A DNA stretch of 64,000 bases from Parapedobacter composti (GTDB lineage Bacteria; Bacteroidota; Bacteroidia; Sphingobacteriales; Sphingobacteriaceae), in NCBI RefSeq assembly GCF_900112315.1, contig NZ_FOLL01000002.1, forward strand, positions 124,001-188,000, read 5' to 3'. Position 1 is the first letter of the stretch, and each line of letters opens with the position of its first letter. Below, piece after piece: positions 8,244 through 17,227 of the stretch. Both the position numbers and the translations under genes were made by a program. Under the pieces are notes generated by a model. That model saw only the letters and a program-made list of their open reading frames with translations, was not told the origin of the DNA and searched no databases.

Positions 8244-9557
8244 TCATCTTAATAAACCAGTAAACGTAAAGCCAGGGTGTTCATGGCTACTGAACTGGGC
8301 CAATAAGTTGCCCGTTTCAGGATGCACGAAATAATCTACTGTAAAAGTATCCGTATTAATCCGCTGTGCCAATAGCGGCGCTAAATCATTAGCAATTAAA
8401 TTCTCGTTACCCCCTTGTGTTGTTCCGTAATTAAACTTGAATTGCCCATCCGAAGTTTTACTATAACTATAATTGTAAGTTAATGTGAATGCGGAAGCAT
8501 GGGGTGCAAAAATAGCCACTGTCAAAGCGCCACCTGCGCTAAAATTAAATGTAATTGTTTGCATATTCAATGGCACCTGACCGATGCTCCAACGTGACAC
8601 GCCTGCAACAGCAGCAGCTCTCCGAACAACAAAATCGCTCCCCCACCCAGGATAGTTGGTTGCATTTGGCACAACTACCGCACTATATCTCGACCCTAAA
8701 AGTGCAGCCAGTGGAAGCGCTGGAGTTTGACTGGCACTAAGGGGTACCAGCGCGCCGGTAGTGGTTACCAGAAAAAGTTGATCTAAATTTTCATCCCACT
8801 TTAAACCGACGAAATCCACGCCACCTACCCGAAATGGTGAAATTAGCTGCAAACCATCTTTTGAATAGGCATAAAATCTACTATCTGTTTCGGCATCACT
8901 TTTCTCTTCATTTAACCAAGATAGCGAAATACGCCGCTCAGGCGCATCCATCGAAAAGCTGACCTCTATGTGTTCTCCGGGTGTTGATAGGCTCTCAAAG
9001 GATAGATAAGGATTATTTGCCAAATAAGTGCTGATGGTGGCCAATTGTTCGGCGAAATTGCCCTCCACAAAAAAATTACGGACAGCCGCATCCGCCCTGT
9101 ATAATTTGAGGATACTGGCGTTGAGATTTCCCTCCAGAATAATGGTATCCCCAACTATCTTTTTAAATGTAAACGCGGTATCCGCCCCCGGTGTTGTCAG
9201 TGCAAAGTTTGCGAATGCTGATGTCTGCTCAAAAGACAAAACAGGTAGCGACTTATCCACTTTGAACCGGAATCCTACCTGCGTTCCCTCTTGCATATCT
9301 TCCCGGGCATCATTGAAAAAATACGTTGTTTGGCTATCCAAAAAATCAAAAAATCCGTAATATAGCCCTAACCGTTTGGGTTGCAATACATACTCCCATC
9401 CCGCTGCGTGACCAGCAATGAGGTCGGTATATAGGCGTAAATTCTCATCGGGATCCCCGTAAACATTTTCTACGGCTATCGGTTCCAGCCGATTTTTCGC
9501 ACATCCCCCAATTACGAGAAGAAGGCATCCAATTGCATAAAAAAATATATTCTTCAT
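8244..9557 (-). CDS. DUF4302 domain lipoprotein (second copy in operon)
   Basis: 437 residues with a lipoprotein signal (lipobox ending at Cys19, VIGGC). Like its upstream neighbour it opens with a region resembling the DUF4302 start (decision residues LYTDLIAGHAAGWEYVL), followed by a long beta-rich body including DTIILEGNLNASILKLYRA, which matches DTLRLKGNLNGSELLLVRA in the neighbour. DUF4302 proteins are known mostly as surface lipoproteins encoded with SusC/SusD and a zinc peptidase; their ligand is unknown. It lies 17 bp after the first copy. Confidence 0.75.
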   Translation of the reverse strand: MKNIFFYAIGCLLLVIGGCAKNRLEPIAVENVYGDPDENLRLYTDLIAGHAAGWEYVLQPKRLGLYYGFFDFLDSQTTYFFNDAREDMQEGTQVGFRFKVDKSLPVLSFEQTSAFANFALTTPGADTAFTFKKIVGDTIILEGNLNASILKLYRADAAVRNFFVEGNFAEQLATISTYLANNPYLSFESLSTPGEHIEVSFSMDAPERRISLSWLNEEKSDAETDSRFYAYSKDGLQLISPFRVGGVDFVGLKWDENLDQLFLVTTTGALVPLSASQTPALPLAALLGSRYSAVVVPNATNYPGWGSDFVVRRAAAVAGVSRWSIGQVPLNMQTITFNFSAGGALTVAIFAPHASAFTLTYNYSYSKTSDGQFKFNYGTTQGGNENLIANDLAPLLAQRINTDTFTVDYFVHPETGNLLAQFSSHEHPGFTFTGLLR

Positions 9558-9573
9558 TATTAGTTATCTTAAT

Positions 9574-10845
9574 TTAACGAAAGCGAATCCATATCCGTCC
9601 ATCGGATACTGAAACCAAATCATACGCATTTTTCCCTGTCTGATAGGCATAGAAGCCCTCTGGATCGGTCCAGATAGCAGCGGTATTCTGAATTTTTGGA
9701 AGGTGTGCTGCTCCCGGATTCGTACCGGACAGTCCAAGGTAATTGGAGAAATCCATTATCCCCTCGCTGTTGAATGCGGTTCTAAACACCGGGCCAACGG
9801 TATTAGCACCATTATTGAAAACCGTGAATAGTATGTCATAGTTATCTACATAATAACGGGGCTCATAAACCATGCGGACAAATCCAGGTATCGATCGCAC
9901 ATCAAAGATGTCAAACGTGCCACTAAAGTTAACGCCCGTGCTTGAGCTATAGACGTACGACTCTATATACATCCGTCGTGGCGCATCGCGGTCAATGATA
10001 AACGGTTCCGGTAAATTCAAAATAACGGCATCGATTTCATCATTTACTTTTAACGTGGCCCGATATTCGTCCGGTTCGATATCAAAATCATTTAACGATG
10101 TGATGGTTAGTGCACCATCATTAAAAGGTGTCCGTAAAATTATCCCGTCATCGGCTACTGCATATTCGGTATTAAATCGCTTAAAATCGTCATCGCTACC
10201 ATAATAAAAGCTAACGGTATTGATCTCGGTATTAATAGTAATACCGTATGTTCTATCGGCGATTTCGATTTTATTAAAATAATTCGAAAATCCATTAACT
10301 TCATTCACATACTGATTATACAGGAAAGCCCGCTCAATATAGTCCGCGCCCTGATTAGCATTAGCCCGGACCAAGAGCAGTTCGCTCCCGTTGAGGTTGC
10401 CTTTGAGCCGGAGCGTATCAGGCGACACGTTTAAAATGGAAAATTCAAAATCGGACACCAACCCCTGCCCGGCCGCTCCTCCACTTTTTGCGGGGTCAGG
10501 ATCGCTCAGTTCATGTAAATACGAATAGCTGTCAAAATATAAACTGATCACTTGAGTCGCTTTGAGACGATATGAACTTTCCTTTGCCGTTGTAGCATAG
10601 GCAGCATTCATGGCAGCCTGGGTTCGGACACGATTATCCGGCGTAAATACGAACTTAAAGGTATATCCACCTCCGCCTTCCGGAAACAAGTATCCAATCC
10701 ACCCGTTGGGGGCTGTTGTCAGTTGGGTTTCATATTGTGCTATCAGCTCTCCCAGCTTCTTGTCCGGCCGCTCCCATGCCACTTCTTGTTTCTTGCAAGC
10801 GGTGGCAGTCAGTAACAGCAGCCCGTAACCTATTATCTTTTTCAT
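9574..10845 (-). CDS. DUF4302 domain lipoprotein (first copy in operon)
   Basis: 423 residues from MKKIIGYG, with a lipobox ending in TATAC at Cys17. The N-terminus has the DUF4302 pattern (LIAQYETQLTTAPNGWIGYLFPEGGGGYTF split over residues 34-65), then a domain with SDFEFSILNVSPDTLRL and LKGNLNGSELLLVRA. The frame extends eleven codons upstream (10878), but the later start gives the lipoprotein signal. It is a tandem paralogue of the next gene. Probably surface-exposed and part of the same uptake complex. Confidence 0.78.
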   Translation of the reverse strand: MKKIIGYGLLLLTATACKKQEVAWERPDKKLGELIAQYETQLTTAPNGWIGYLFPEGGGGYTFKFVFTPDNRVRTQAAMNAAYATTAKESSYRLKATQVISLYFDSYSYLHELSDPDPAKSGGAAGQGLVSDFEFSILNVSPDTLRLKGNLNGSELLLVRANANQGADYIERAFLYNQYVNEVNGFSNYFNKIEIADRTYGITINTEINTVSFYYGSDDDFKRFNTEYAVADDGIILRTPFNDGALTITSLNDFDIEPDEYRATLKVNDEIDAVILNLPEPFIIDRDAPRRMYIESYVYSSSTGVNFSGTFDIFDVRSIPGFVRMVYEPRYYVDNYDILFTVFNNGANTVGPVFRTAFNSEGIMDFSNYLGLSGTNPGAAHLPKIQNTAAIWTDPEGFYAYQTGKNAYDLVSVSDGRIWIRFR

Positions 10846-10875
10846 CCTTAAATTATTTAGTAGCATCGAAGCTTG

Positions 10876-10927
10876 CATGAACCGCTATGCATTTATTGCA
10901 GCAATAGTTCATGTAAGTTCATCATAA
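10876..10927. promoter_or_regulatory. nested inverted repeat between metallopeptidase and DUF4302 genes
   Basis: CATGAAC (10876-10882) and GTTCATG (10907-10913) form an outer pair. Inside lies a perfect 13-mer palindrome TATTGC-A-GCAATA (10894-10906). GTTCAT recurs 10 bp further on (10917). It could be an mRNA hairpin setting expression of the distal genes, or an operator. Confidence 0.4.
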
Positions 10928-11008
10928 ATTAACACCTAATAAATAGCTCCAAAAGGCCCACACATTAACCGCGTATATGAACGTACTGTAACTGGCCTCA
11001 TCGATACA

Positions 11009-11872
11009 TCAGCTTTGTGGCGCAGTGATGGACTGGATTGCTGCACTTACCTCGGCCTGCAATTCTCTGAAATCAATATTTAGAACATCCCTGTAGTACG
11101 AGACCACCAATTCCTCTTTGGTCCTGAATATATTCGCCACATCAGGATTTGCCGCCACAACAGCGTCAAAAGCAGCTTGTCCTTCTACCAATAAAAAGGC
11201 GATGGTTTCTACAAAGTCTTCCCGTTCCGCTGCCTTCGCATAAGCCGTAATAAGTCCCTGTGCATTAGCTTGCGCATTGGTAGAGTTAAACCAGGTTGCC
11301 GTATACCACTGCGAACTAAGCCCTCGCCAAGCTTGCGGATAGTCTATCGTTTGGTGCAAGATATGCGCAAACTCATGATGGATGGTATGCAGCATGCGGA
11401 TGACCTCCGCTCGATTGGTAGGTTCAAAATCATTTACCACAAACAATGTGATTTTTGTTCCACCTTCCGCAGTCCCAAGGATTATCGTTCCATTGCTTTG
11501 GTATTCCGCACTTCCTACCAATACAAACTTGGATAATGCATAAGTCTTCAGAAACCCGCCACCTCCCAATTTTTCGTAGGGTTTCATCCAGATATCCCGC
11601 ACAGCTTCCAGCACCGGTATCACGCGCTCCTCGTCCGGAGGAACTAAGGTGCGATTATAGTTTACCTCGTAAGGATCCCATTTATACTTTACTTCGATAT
11701 TATAAGTTTTAATAAAATTATCCTCGATAAACGCATCGATTTCCCCAGGCACCCAGACATCACCCCCTAATCCGATTATTGGATCAGTCGGTAATTCGTC
11801 CGATTTCTGACAGGAGAGAACACTGAATACAATCAGTACCTGTACGATTAAAATTATCTTTTTCATATTCAC
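11009..11872 (-). CDS. putative zinc-binding metallopeptidase lipoprotein (SusD-associated)
   Basis: 287 residues with a lipoprotein signal (lipobox Cys21, SVLSC). It contains the zincin motif HEFAH (His166, Glu167, His170) in HTIHHEFAHILHQ. The family, a putative zinc-binding metallopeptidase (Peptidase_Mx-like), is routinely found immediately after susD in Bacteroidota. The start could be codon 1 or the second Met (11866). It lies 19 bp downstream of the SusD gene, so co-transcription is almost certain. It probably trims a surface protein or peptide substrate before import through SusC. Confidence 0.82.
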   Translation of the reverse strand: MNMKKIILIVQVLIVFSVLSCQKSDELPTDPIIGLGGDVWVPGEIDAFIEDNFIKTYNIEVKYKWDPYEVNYNRTLVPPDEERVIPVLEAVRDIWMKPYEKLGGGGFLKTYALSKFVLVGSAEYQSNGTIILGTAEGGTKITLFVVNDFEPTNRAEVIRMLHTIHHEFAHILHQTIDYPQAWRGLSSQWYTATWFNSTNAQANAQGLITAYAKAAEREDFVETIAFLLVEGQAAFDAVVAANPDVANIFRTKEELVVSYYRDVLNIDFRELQAEVSAAIQSITAPQS

Positions 11873-11891
11873 ATATTTTAGAAGTCACCAA

Positions 11892-13388
11892 CTAACGCGG
11901 ATTTGCTTGGATACCTGCCAAGACGACCTCTTCAGGAAGTTGCAATAACCGTTGCGGGTCGTTAGGTCCCAATACATACGTTTCTCGTCTGTCAGCAGTC
12001 TGATGGATTACCGGCAGTTTATGCCGAAGAATATCAAACCACCTTAACCCTTCATGCACAAATTCACGGCGCTTGAAATCCAGCGTTGCGTCAATCAGGT
12101 TTTGCTTCAGGTTGTCACTCCCATAAAAGCTGCGCAACTTCGCTCTCGTTATCGTGTGTTGTGCCGGATTATAAACGGGGTTATTTTGACTCACGTAAAC
12201 CTTTTGACTGGCAAAAGTGTTGAGGTCTTCGATTGAACGGTCGAAATCACCCATTTGTGCATACGCCTCAGCCCGATTCAGCAACACTTCATCGCCCGAA
12301 AACAGCGGAATCATGTTATAGGGATTGCCATATTCAGCGTTGATCGTGGTCGTCACGAAGTGCTCCCTGAATTTGGGGATGTTATATACCAGCTCCGTAC
12401 CACCATAGACCATATAAGCATATGTACCACCAGTTACATTTGCTCCAAAGAACAACTCACCTAAAAGCGGGGTTGTTATGCCATATCGGTACGAAGCATA
12501 ACTCCGCCCCCATATGCTTCCAGCTTCCACAAGCAGCAAATTCGCCGGATTTTCGAAATGCGTATGCCATTGCTGTTTGGCATAGTATTCCATGGAGCGG
12601 AAGGCAGCGGTATTGACCGTCCGAATCAACGAGACAATGCTGACACCGGAGAACACATTGTTAGCATGTTCAATCACTTTTTCATACTCTTGCTTAAACA
12701 AATAGAAACGAGTCGCAAACGCATTTGCGGCAGCCCGCGTAAAATGGTATTTAGGGACGCGGTATCTGGTATCATCGATTAGGGGCAATCCCTCAACCAA
12801 ATCCCTTTCGATCTGGTCATACACATAAGAAACAGTATGGCGTTCATACTTTTTTAGTACCGCGTCTTCAGGCTCCGTTACATAGGGTATTCCCGGATCT
12901 GTATCGGCAGTCAATGGATCGTACGCCCGCGCAAATAAAGTAACCAGCATGAAATGTGCATACGCCCGGGCAACCAACGCCTCACCTTTTTGCGATACGT
13001 AATCTGCCGGATTATCCGCTTCTGCAATTACCTTTAGTGCCTGATTTGCCGCGGCAATTGCCCTATAACAAGCATACCAATAATTCACCGGCGAATCCGT
13101 AGACACATTCTGCACATCCTGAAACATCCAAGGGTCTCGGTTAACTGCTGTTCCCGCGCCGGCAGAAGGCCCTTTATCTCCGGTGTTATCTGACAAGGAT
13201 TCCATGAACGTGATATAATTAGCCCTTGGATAAGCCGAGGTCAATAGTTCGCTTACCTTCTGCGGGTCATCTATTACTGTACGCATATCCGGCGGCGTTT
13301 CCAGAAACTTCTGACAGCCTATCACTGAAAAAAAGACAAGGAAAGTTGCTGTCCATCCTATTTTTGTTTTCGTCTTCATTGCGGTCAT
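11892..13388 (-). CDS. RagB/SusD family surface nutrient-binding lipoprotein
   Basis: 498 residues. The lipoprotein signal has its lipobox at SVIGC (Cys25 from the first Met). The SusD pattern is present: an N-terminal domain with ANQALKVIAEADNPADYV, then the TPR-like helices AYAHFMLVTLFARAYDP. The C-terminal SusD-like domain has EVLLNRAEAYAQMGDF, DFKRREFVHEGLRWFDILRHKLPV and a terminal tail. It caps the SusC barrel and delivers ligand. The start codon overlaps the SusC stop by one base (TAATG), indicating translational coupling. The ligand cannot be read from sequence; nearby genes suggest protein or peptide rather than glycan, since no glycoside hydrolase is present. Confidence 0.92.
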   Translation of the reverse strand: MTAMKTKTKIGWTATFLVFFSVIGCQKFLETPPDMRTVIDDPQKVSELLTSAYPRANYITFMESLSDNTGDKGPSAGAGTAVNRDPWMFQDVQNVSTDSPVNYWYACYRAIAAANQALKVIAEADNPADYVSQKGEALVARAYAHFMLVTLFARAYDPLTADTDPGIPYVTEPEDAVLKKYERHTVSYVYDQIERDLVEGLPLIDDTRYRVPKYHFTRAAANAFATRFYLFKQEYEKVIEHANNVFSGVSIVSLIRTVNTAAFRSMEYYAKQQWHTHFENPANLLLVEAGSIWGRSYASYRYGITTPLLGELFFGANVTGGTYAYMVYGGTELVYNIPKFREHFVTTTINAEYGNPYNMIPLFSGDEVLLNRAEAYAQMGDFDRSIEDLNTFASQKVYVSQNNPVYNPAQHTITRAKLRSFYGSDNLKQNLIDATLDFKRREFVHEGLRWFDILRHKLPVIHQTADRRETYVLGPNDPQRLLQLPEEVVLAGIQANPR

Positions 13389-16300
13389 TATAAATTAGCT
13401 TTTAATGATAAGGTAAACTGCCTGGGAATTGGCAAAGCAACCCCACCAGAACCGTAAAATTCCGGATCCTGCCCATTGAGGGCCGGATCTGAATAGATCA
13501 ACCAAAGGTTATTGGCGACTAAGGTGACTGAAAGATTCTTGAACCAAGCATCTTTTAGGACACGCTTCGGAAACTCATACCCAACCGTTACCTGTTTCAA
13601 TCGGGCGAAGCCGCCGTCTGCGACGCGGGCATTGGAATAATTATAAGCATTGTAAACCTGGTCTCCCGGTAGTCTTGACTCTGTACGTAAATCAGCAATA
13701 CCGGGTGCCAGATTCTCATAAGGCAATACAAACCTACTTAAGAAATCATAAGACATCGCGTCCAAATCACTGTATGAATTTTTGTAGATTGGATTCAGTC
13801 TCACCTTATTGCCCATACTATATGTAAGCAGCACCGAAGCATTGAAATTTTTGTACCGTACCGTATTGAAAAATCCGCCGTTAAACGTCGGATCAACCGG
13901 CCCTTCATAACGCAAATAGTCTGTCATCGTACTTTGCAGGTACACATTATTGGAAATTGTTCCGTCTTCGTTTACGTATTGCGGAACGCCCTGCTCTTCA
14001 TTCAACCGTTCAAAGTCTATGGAAAACAAACCCCGATGCGGGAAACCAACTTTAGCTCCTCCTATGTTGCTGACCAAATCCCATATCATTGGCCGGTTAC
14101 TTAAGCGGGTGATTTCAGCCTTATTAAAAGCATTGGTTAATTGCGTTTTCCAATTCCAGTTCGCGCCTTTAATCACTTCTGCCCTGACCAAAAGTTCAAT
14201 TCCTCTTGATTTCATATCGGCATAATTGGCGAATTTAACCTGTTCACCGCCGATACCGGGAGTAATCAAGCCCCCGATTAAATCAAATGCATTCCGATTA
14301 TACAAATCTACCGTAACCTGTAACCTTCGGCTCCATAACTGTGCGTCCACGCCGACATTAGCCTCATATTGCTTTTCCCAGGTGAGGTCGCTATTTGCCA
14401 AATTCTCGATATTCAACACCGGCTCGATTTCGGGCAGATAAGGCCTCGTAGTATTTGCACTTCGCACTACCAAGCTGGAGTTGGTCGCATCGCCCATACT
14501 GGCTGTCAGACCGTATGTTCCACGAACCGTCAAAGCATCAAAGAACGATTGCCTTTTCATAAAAGCCTCTTCATCAATATTCCATGATCCGCTCAGATTC
14601 CAGGTAGGCAACCACCGCGCAGTACGCGACTCACCCAGTTGATTTGATCCATCATACCGGAGTGTGCCTGTCAACTGGTATTTCCCCTTGTAAGAATACG
14701 TTGAGTTTGCAGCAAAAGCGACGTAACGGTCCTGAAATAAATTTACTGCATAATAGACCTGATTTGCCTCCACGTCACGCCGAATTACACGGGGATCCAA
14801 AAACGGCACCCCTCCCTTGTTAAACTGGTAACCGTAGCCGGTGAAGGACTTCTGCATCCTATCCAAATACCTTAACTCTTGGGTCAAAAACGCGGTGACA
14901 TAGTGGGCATCCCCCAATGTTGCATCCCAATTAAAGCTATTCCTCAGATAATAGCTTTTTAAGCTGTTATCACGGGTCAAATACATTCCTCCATAAGGCA
15001 ACACCGTAATCGGCAAACCGTCCGGATCATCCGGATTGGTATATAAAAACCGGTTCGCTTGCGCGACGGTGCTATTTTCCCTGCCGGTAACCCCATAGGT
15101 GGTTCCTGCGCGGTAAGCATGCGCTAAATTGGAATTTTCGGTAATTTTATGATCCGTTCCCGTATTTACGTAACGATAAGCCCCAAGAAAGTTATATTTG
15201 ATATTTTTAGGCAGCTTATAATTTACTTCCCCCTGAATCTTTAAATCCACCATGTTCAGTTCAATACTATTGTTCTGAAGCTCATGCAAAATGTTGAACG
15301 GTGCATAGTTCATGGTGAAGAATTCATAATTCCCATTATTATCATATGGTCTGATAATGCGGCTGGTATTGAGCGCGTAGCTGAACGGGTTAATGTCGAA
15401 ATCGCGAGAAACTTCTCCTGTCACCGGATTGCTATCCTGTTCCAACGTTCCGGGAGCATTCTGGTCCCTAATCGATCCCGTAGTAATCAAACCGAAAGAC
15501 AATTTATCGTTTACTTGAAAATCGCCCCTAATGTTTCCAGTAAAACGCTGAACCCGGTTTCCTACGGTCCAGCCATTGTCTTGCAGGTACGAAGTTGAGT
15601 AATACATTTGGGTCTTCTCCGTTCCTGAAGTCACACTTAACGAGTGCTCCTGTTGCAATGAATTTTTGAAGAGCGCATCGAACCAATTCGTATTGGCATA
15701 GACATATTGCTCAAGAAATTCCCTCCGGCTGCTTGGCGTATTCATCACCGCCGGAGTGCCATCAGGATTCCAAGAAACCAGCCCTTGTGCCAATTTTGTA
15801 TACGCTCCGCCTTTCGCTGCATTAATCAATGACGTGTAGTTAATAGCACCTTTACGTTCCAATTCTGCATAGATGGACATCTGGTCATAAGAATTTACAA
15901 TGTCAAATTGGCTATAGGAGGGCTTCAGGAACGATGTCAAGTTGGCCGTATACGAAATGACCGGAGCGACTCCGGCGCGCCCTCTTTTGGTTGTAATCAG
16001 AATAACCCCGTTCATCGCTCTTGCACCATATAGTGACGTTGCCGCTGCATCTTTGAGTATCTGGAAAGATTCGATGTCATCCGGATTGATACCCGCAACA
16101 GACGACCCTAATAATGTCGTCGCATCGCCCGTAGACAACTGATCGTTGGAAACGTTTACCACATCTTCCAATATAATCCCATCTACAACCCACAACGGTT
16201 TATTTTCGCCGGTAATGGAAGTCGCCCCCCTGATTCTGATTTTTGGAGCAGCACCAAAAGTGCCAGAGACATTTTGTACCGCAACACCAGCCACCTGTCC

Positions 16301-17062
16301 TTCCAACATCCGACTGACATCAGGTATACCGGCCCGTTGGGCATCGTCTGCTTTCAGGGTGGTAGCAGCTCCCGTGAACTTTCTTCGATTGATATTTTGA
16401 TAGCCTGTGGTAACAACTTCCTCCAATGCCCTGACTGCCTCCTCCATAACAACATTGAATACCGTGTTACCAGCCACATTGATTTCACGTGTCTGATAGC
16501 CGATGTAAGTGAACACCAAAACCGCGTCAGTCGGCACCGCCACCCTGAATCCGCCAGCGGCATTGGTTGTGGCTACAGAACCCGGTTGTCCCTTGATGCT
16601 CACCGTTACGCCACTTAACGTTTGCCCATTGGCGTCACGAACTACGCCCGACACGGTTTGTTGTGCGAGTAGGATATTTTCTACACCAACAGCCCCTTCT
16701 TCATTGATAATTACCGTTTCCGCAATTATCCTATAGGTTAGTCGCCGGTTTTTGAGCACCTGATCCAACGCTTCCTCGATAGAGGCCTCCCGGAGTTCAA
16801 CATTGACCGTTCCTGCTTTTTTCACCACGTCGTCACTATAGAGGAAGCGATGTTTCGTTTGCGAAGTAATAGCCGAAAAAACCGTCTCCAGATTTGTATC
16901 CTTCAACGACAGAGATATTTTCTGTGCCATGCTCTTAGCATGCCCCGCCGTTACGAACACCAACAGCAGAAAAATCGAAATTTTCATGATTAGCCAAGCT
17001 TTGTCAAAAACCAGTGCACGTAGATTATGCCCATGGCCTTTGCCAATTGGTAAGTAATTCAT
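13388..17062 (-). CDS. SusC/RagA TonB-dependent outer-membrane transporter with STN domain
   Basis: 1224 residues. A signal segment (MKISIFLLLVFVTAGHA, beginning at residue 27 of a long N-terminal extension) precedes an STN domain at about 45-100 (ISLSLKDTNLETVFSAI). That domain relays substrate loading to a FecR-type anti-sigma factor. Then come a carboxypeptidase-regulatory-like repeat (VSGVVRDANGQTLSGVTV), a TonB box region (EEVVTTGYQ), a plug with the SusC signature (LWVVDGIILEDV, ILKDAAATSLYGARAMNGVILITTK) and the barrel, ending in LSLKANL. The STN domain and the adjacent sigma/FecR genes together mark it as a ligand-sensing transporter. Confidence 0.95.
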   Translation of the reverse strand: MNYLPIGKGHGHNLRALVFDKAWLIMKISIFLLLVFVTAGHAKSMAQKISLSLKDTNLETVFSAITSQTKHRFLYSDDVVKKAGTVNVELREASIEEALDQVLKNRRLTYRIIAETVIINEEGAVGVENILLAQQTVSGVVRDANGQTLSGVTVSIKGQPGSVATTNAAGGFRVAVPTDAVLVFTYIGYQTREINVAGNTVFNVVMEEAVRALEEVVTTGYQNINRRKFTGAATTLKADDAQRAGIPDVSRMLEGQVAGVAVQNVSGTFGAAPKIRIRGATSITGENKPLWVVDGIILEDVVNVSNDQLSTGDATTLLGSSVAGINPDDIESFQILKDAAATSLYGARAMNGVILITTKRGRAGVAPVISYTANLTSFLKPSYSQFDIVNSYDQMSIYAELERKGAINYTSLINAAKGGAYTKLAQGLVSWNPDGTPAVMNTPSSRREFLEQYVYANTNWFDALFKNSLQQEHSLSVTSGTEKTQMYYSTSYLQDNGWTVGNRVQRFTGNIRGDFQVNDKLSFGLITTGSIRDQNAPGTLEQDSNPVTGEVSRDFDINPFSYALNTSRIIRPYDNNGNYEFFTMNYAPFNILHELQNNSIELNMVDLKIQGEVNYKLPKNIKYNFLGAYRYVNTGTDHKITENSNLAHAYRAGTTYGVTGRENSTVAQANRFLYTNPDDPDGLPITVLPYGGMYLTRDNSLKSYYLRNSFNWDATLGDAHYVTAFLTQELRYLDRMQKSFTGYGYQFNKGGVPFLDPRVIRRDVEANQVYYAVNLFQDRYVAFAANSTYSYKGKYQLTGTLRYDGSNQLGESRTARWLPTWNLSGSWNIDEEAFMKRQSFFDALTVRGTYGLTASMGDATNSSLVVRSANTTRPYLPEIEPVLNIENLANSDLTWEKQYEANVGVDAQLWSRRLQVTVDLYNRNAFDLIGGLITPGIGGEQVKFANYADMKSRGIELLVRAEVIKGANWNWKTQLTNAFNKAEITRLSNRPMIWDLVSNIGGAKVGFPHRGLFSIDFERLNEEQGVPQYVNEDGTISNNVYLQSTMTDYLRYEGPVDPTFNGGFFNTVRYKNFNASVLLTYSMGNKVRLNPIYKNSYSDLDAMSYDFLSRFVLPYENLAPGIADLRTESRLPGDQVYNAYNYSNARVADGGFARLKQVTVGYEFPKRVLKDAWFKNLSVTLVANNLWLIYSDPALNGQDPEFYGSGGVALPIPRQFTLSLKANL

Positions 17063-17180
17063 ACATTTGAATCATTAAGGTTAGTTAAAACTTATTTGCT
17101 TGAAACACGGGTTTTTACGACCTTGACTACTACGGGGGTGTTGGCGCATCCCCGTTGCTTTTTGGTCTATATGCCGTTGT

Positions 17181-17201
17181 TTAGGGGTAATGGTTTCTCA
17201 T
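17181..17201 (-). other. possible six-codon leader ORF with Shine-Dalgarno, upstream of susC
   Basis: On the minus strand an AGGAGG (17209-17214) sits 7 bases before ATG of the mini-ORF MRNHYP-stop. Strong Shine-Dalgarno sequences are rare in Bacteroidota, so it stands out. It lies in the 165-bp fecR-susC gap and may regulate susC translation or be a coincidence. Confidence 0.25.
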
Positions 17202-17227
17202 ACTTTTGCCTCCTTTTCGTTAAGTGG

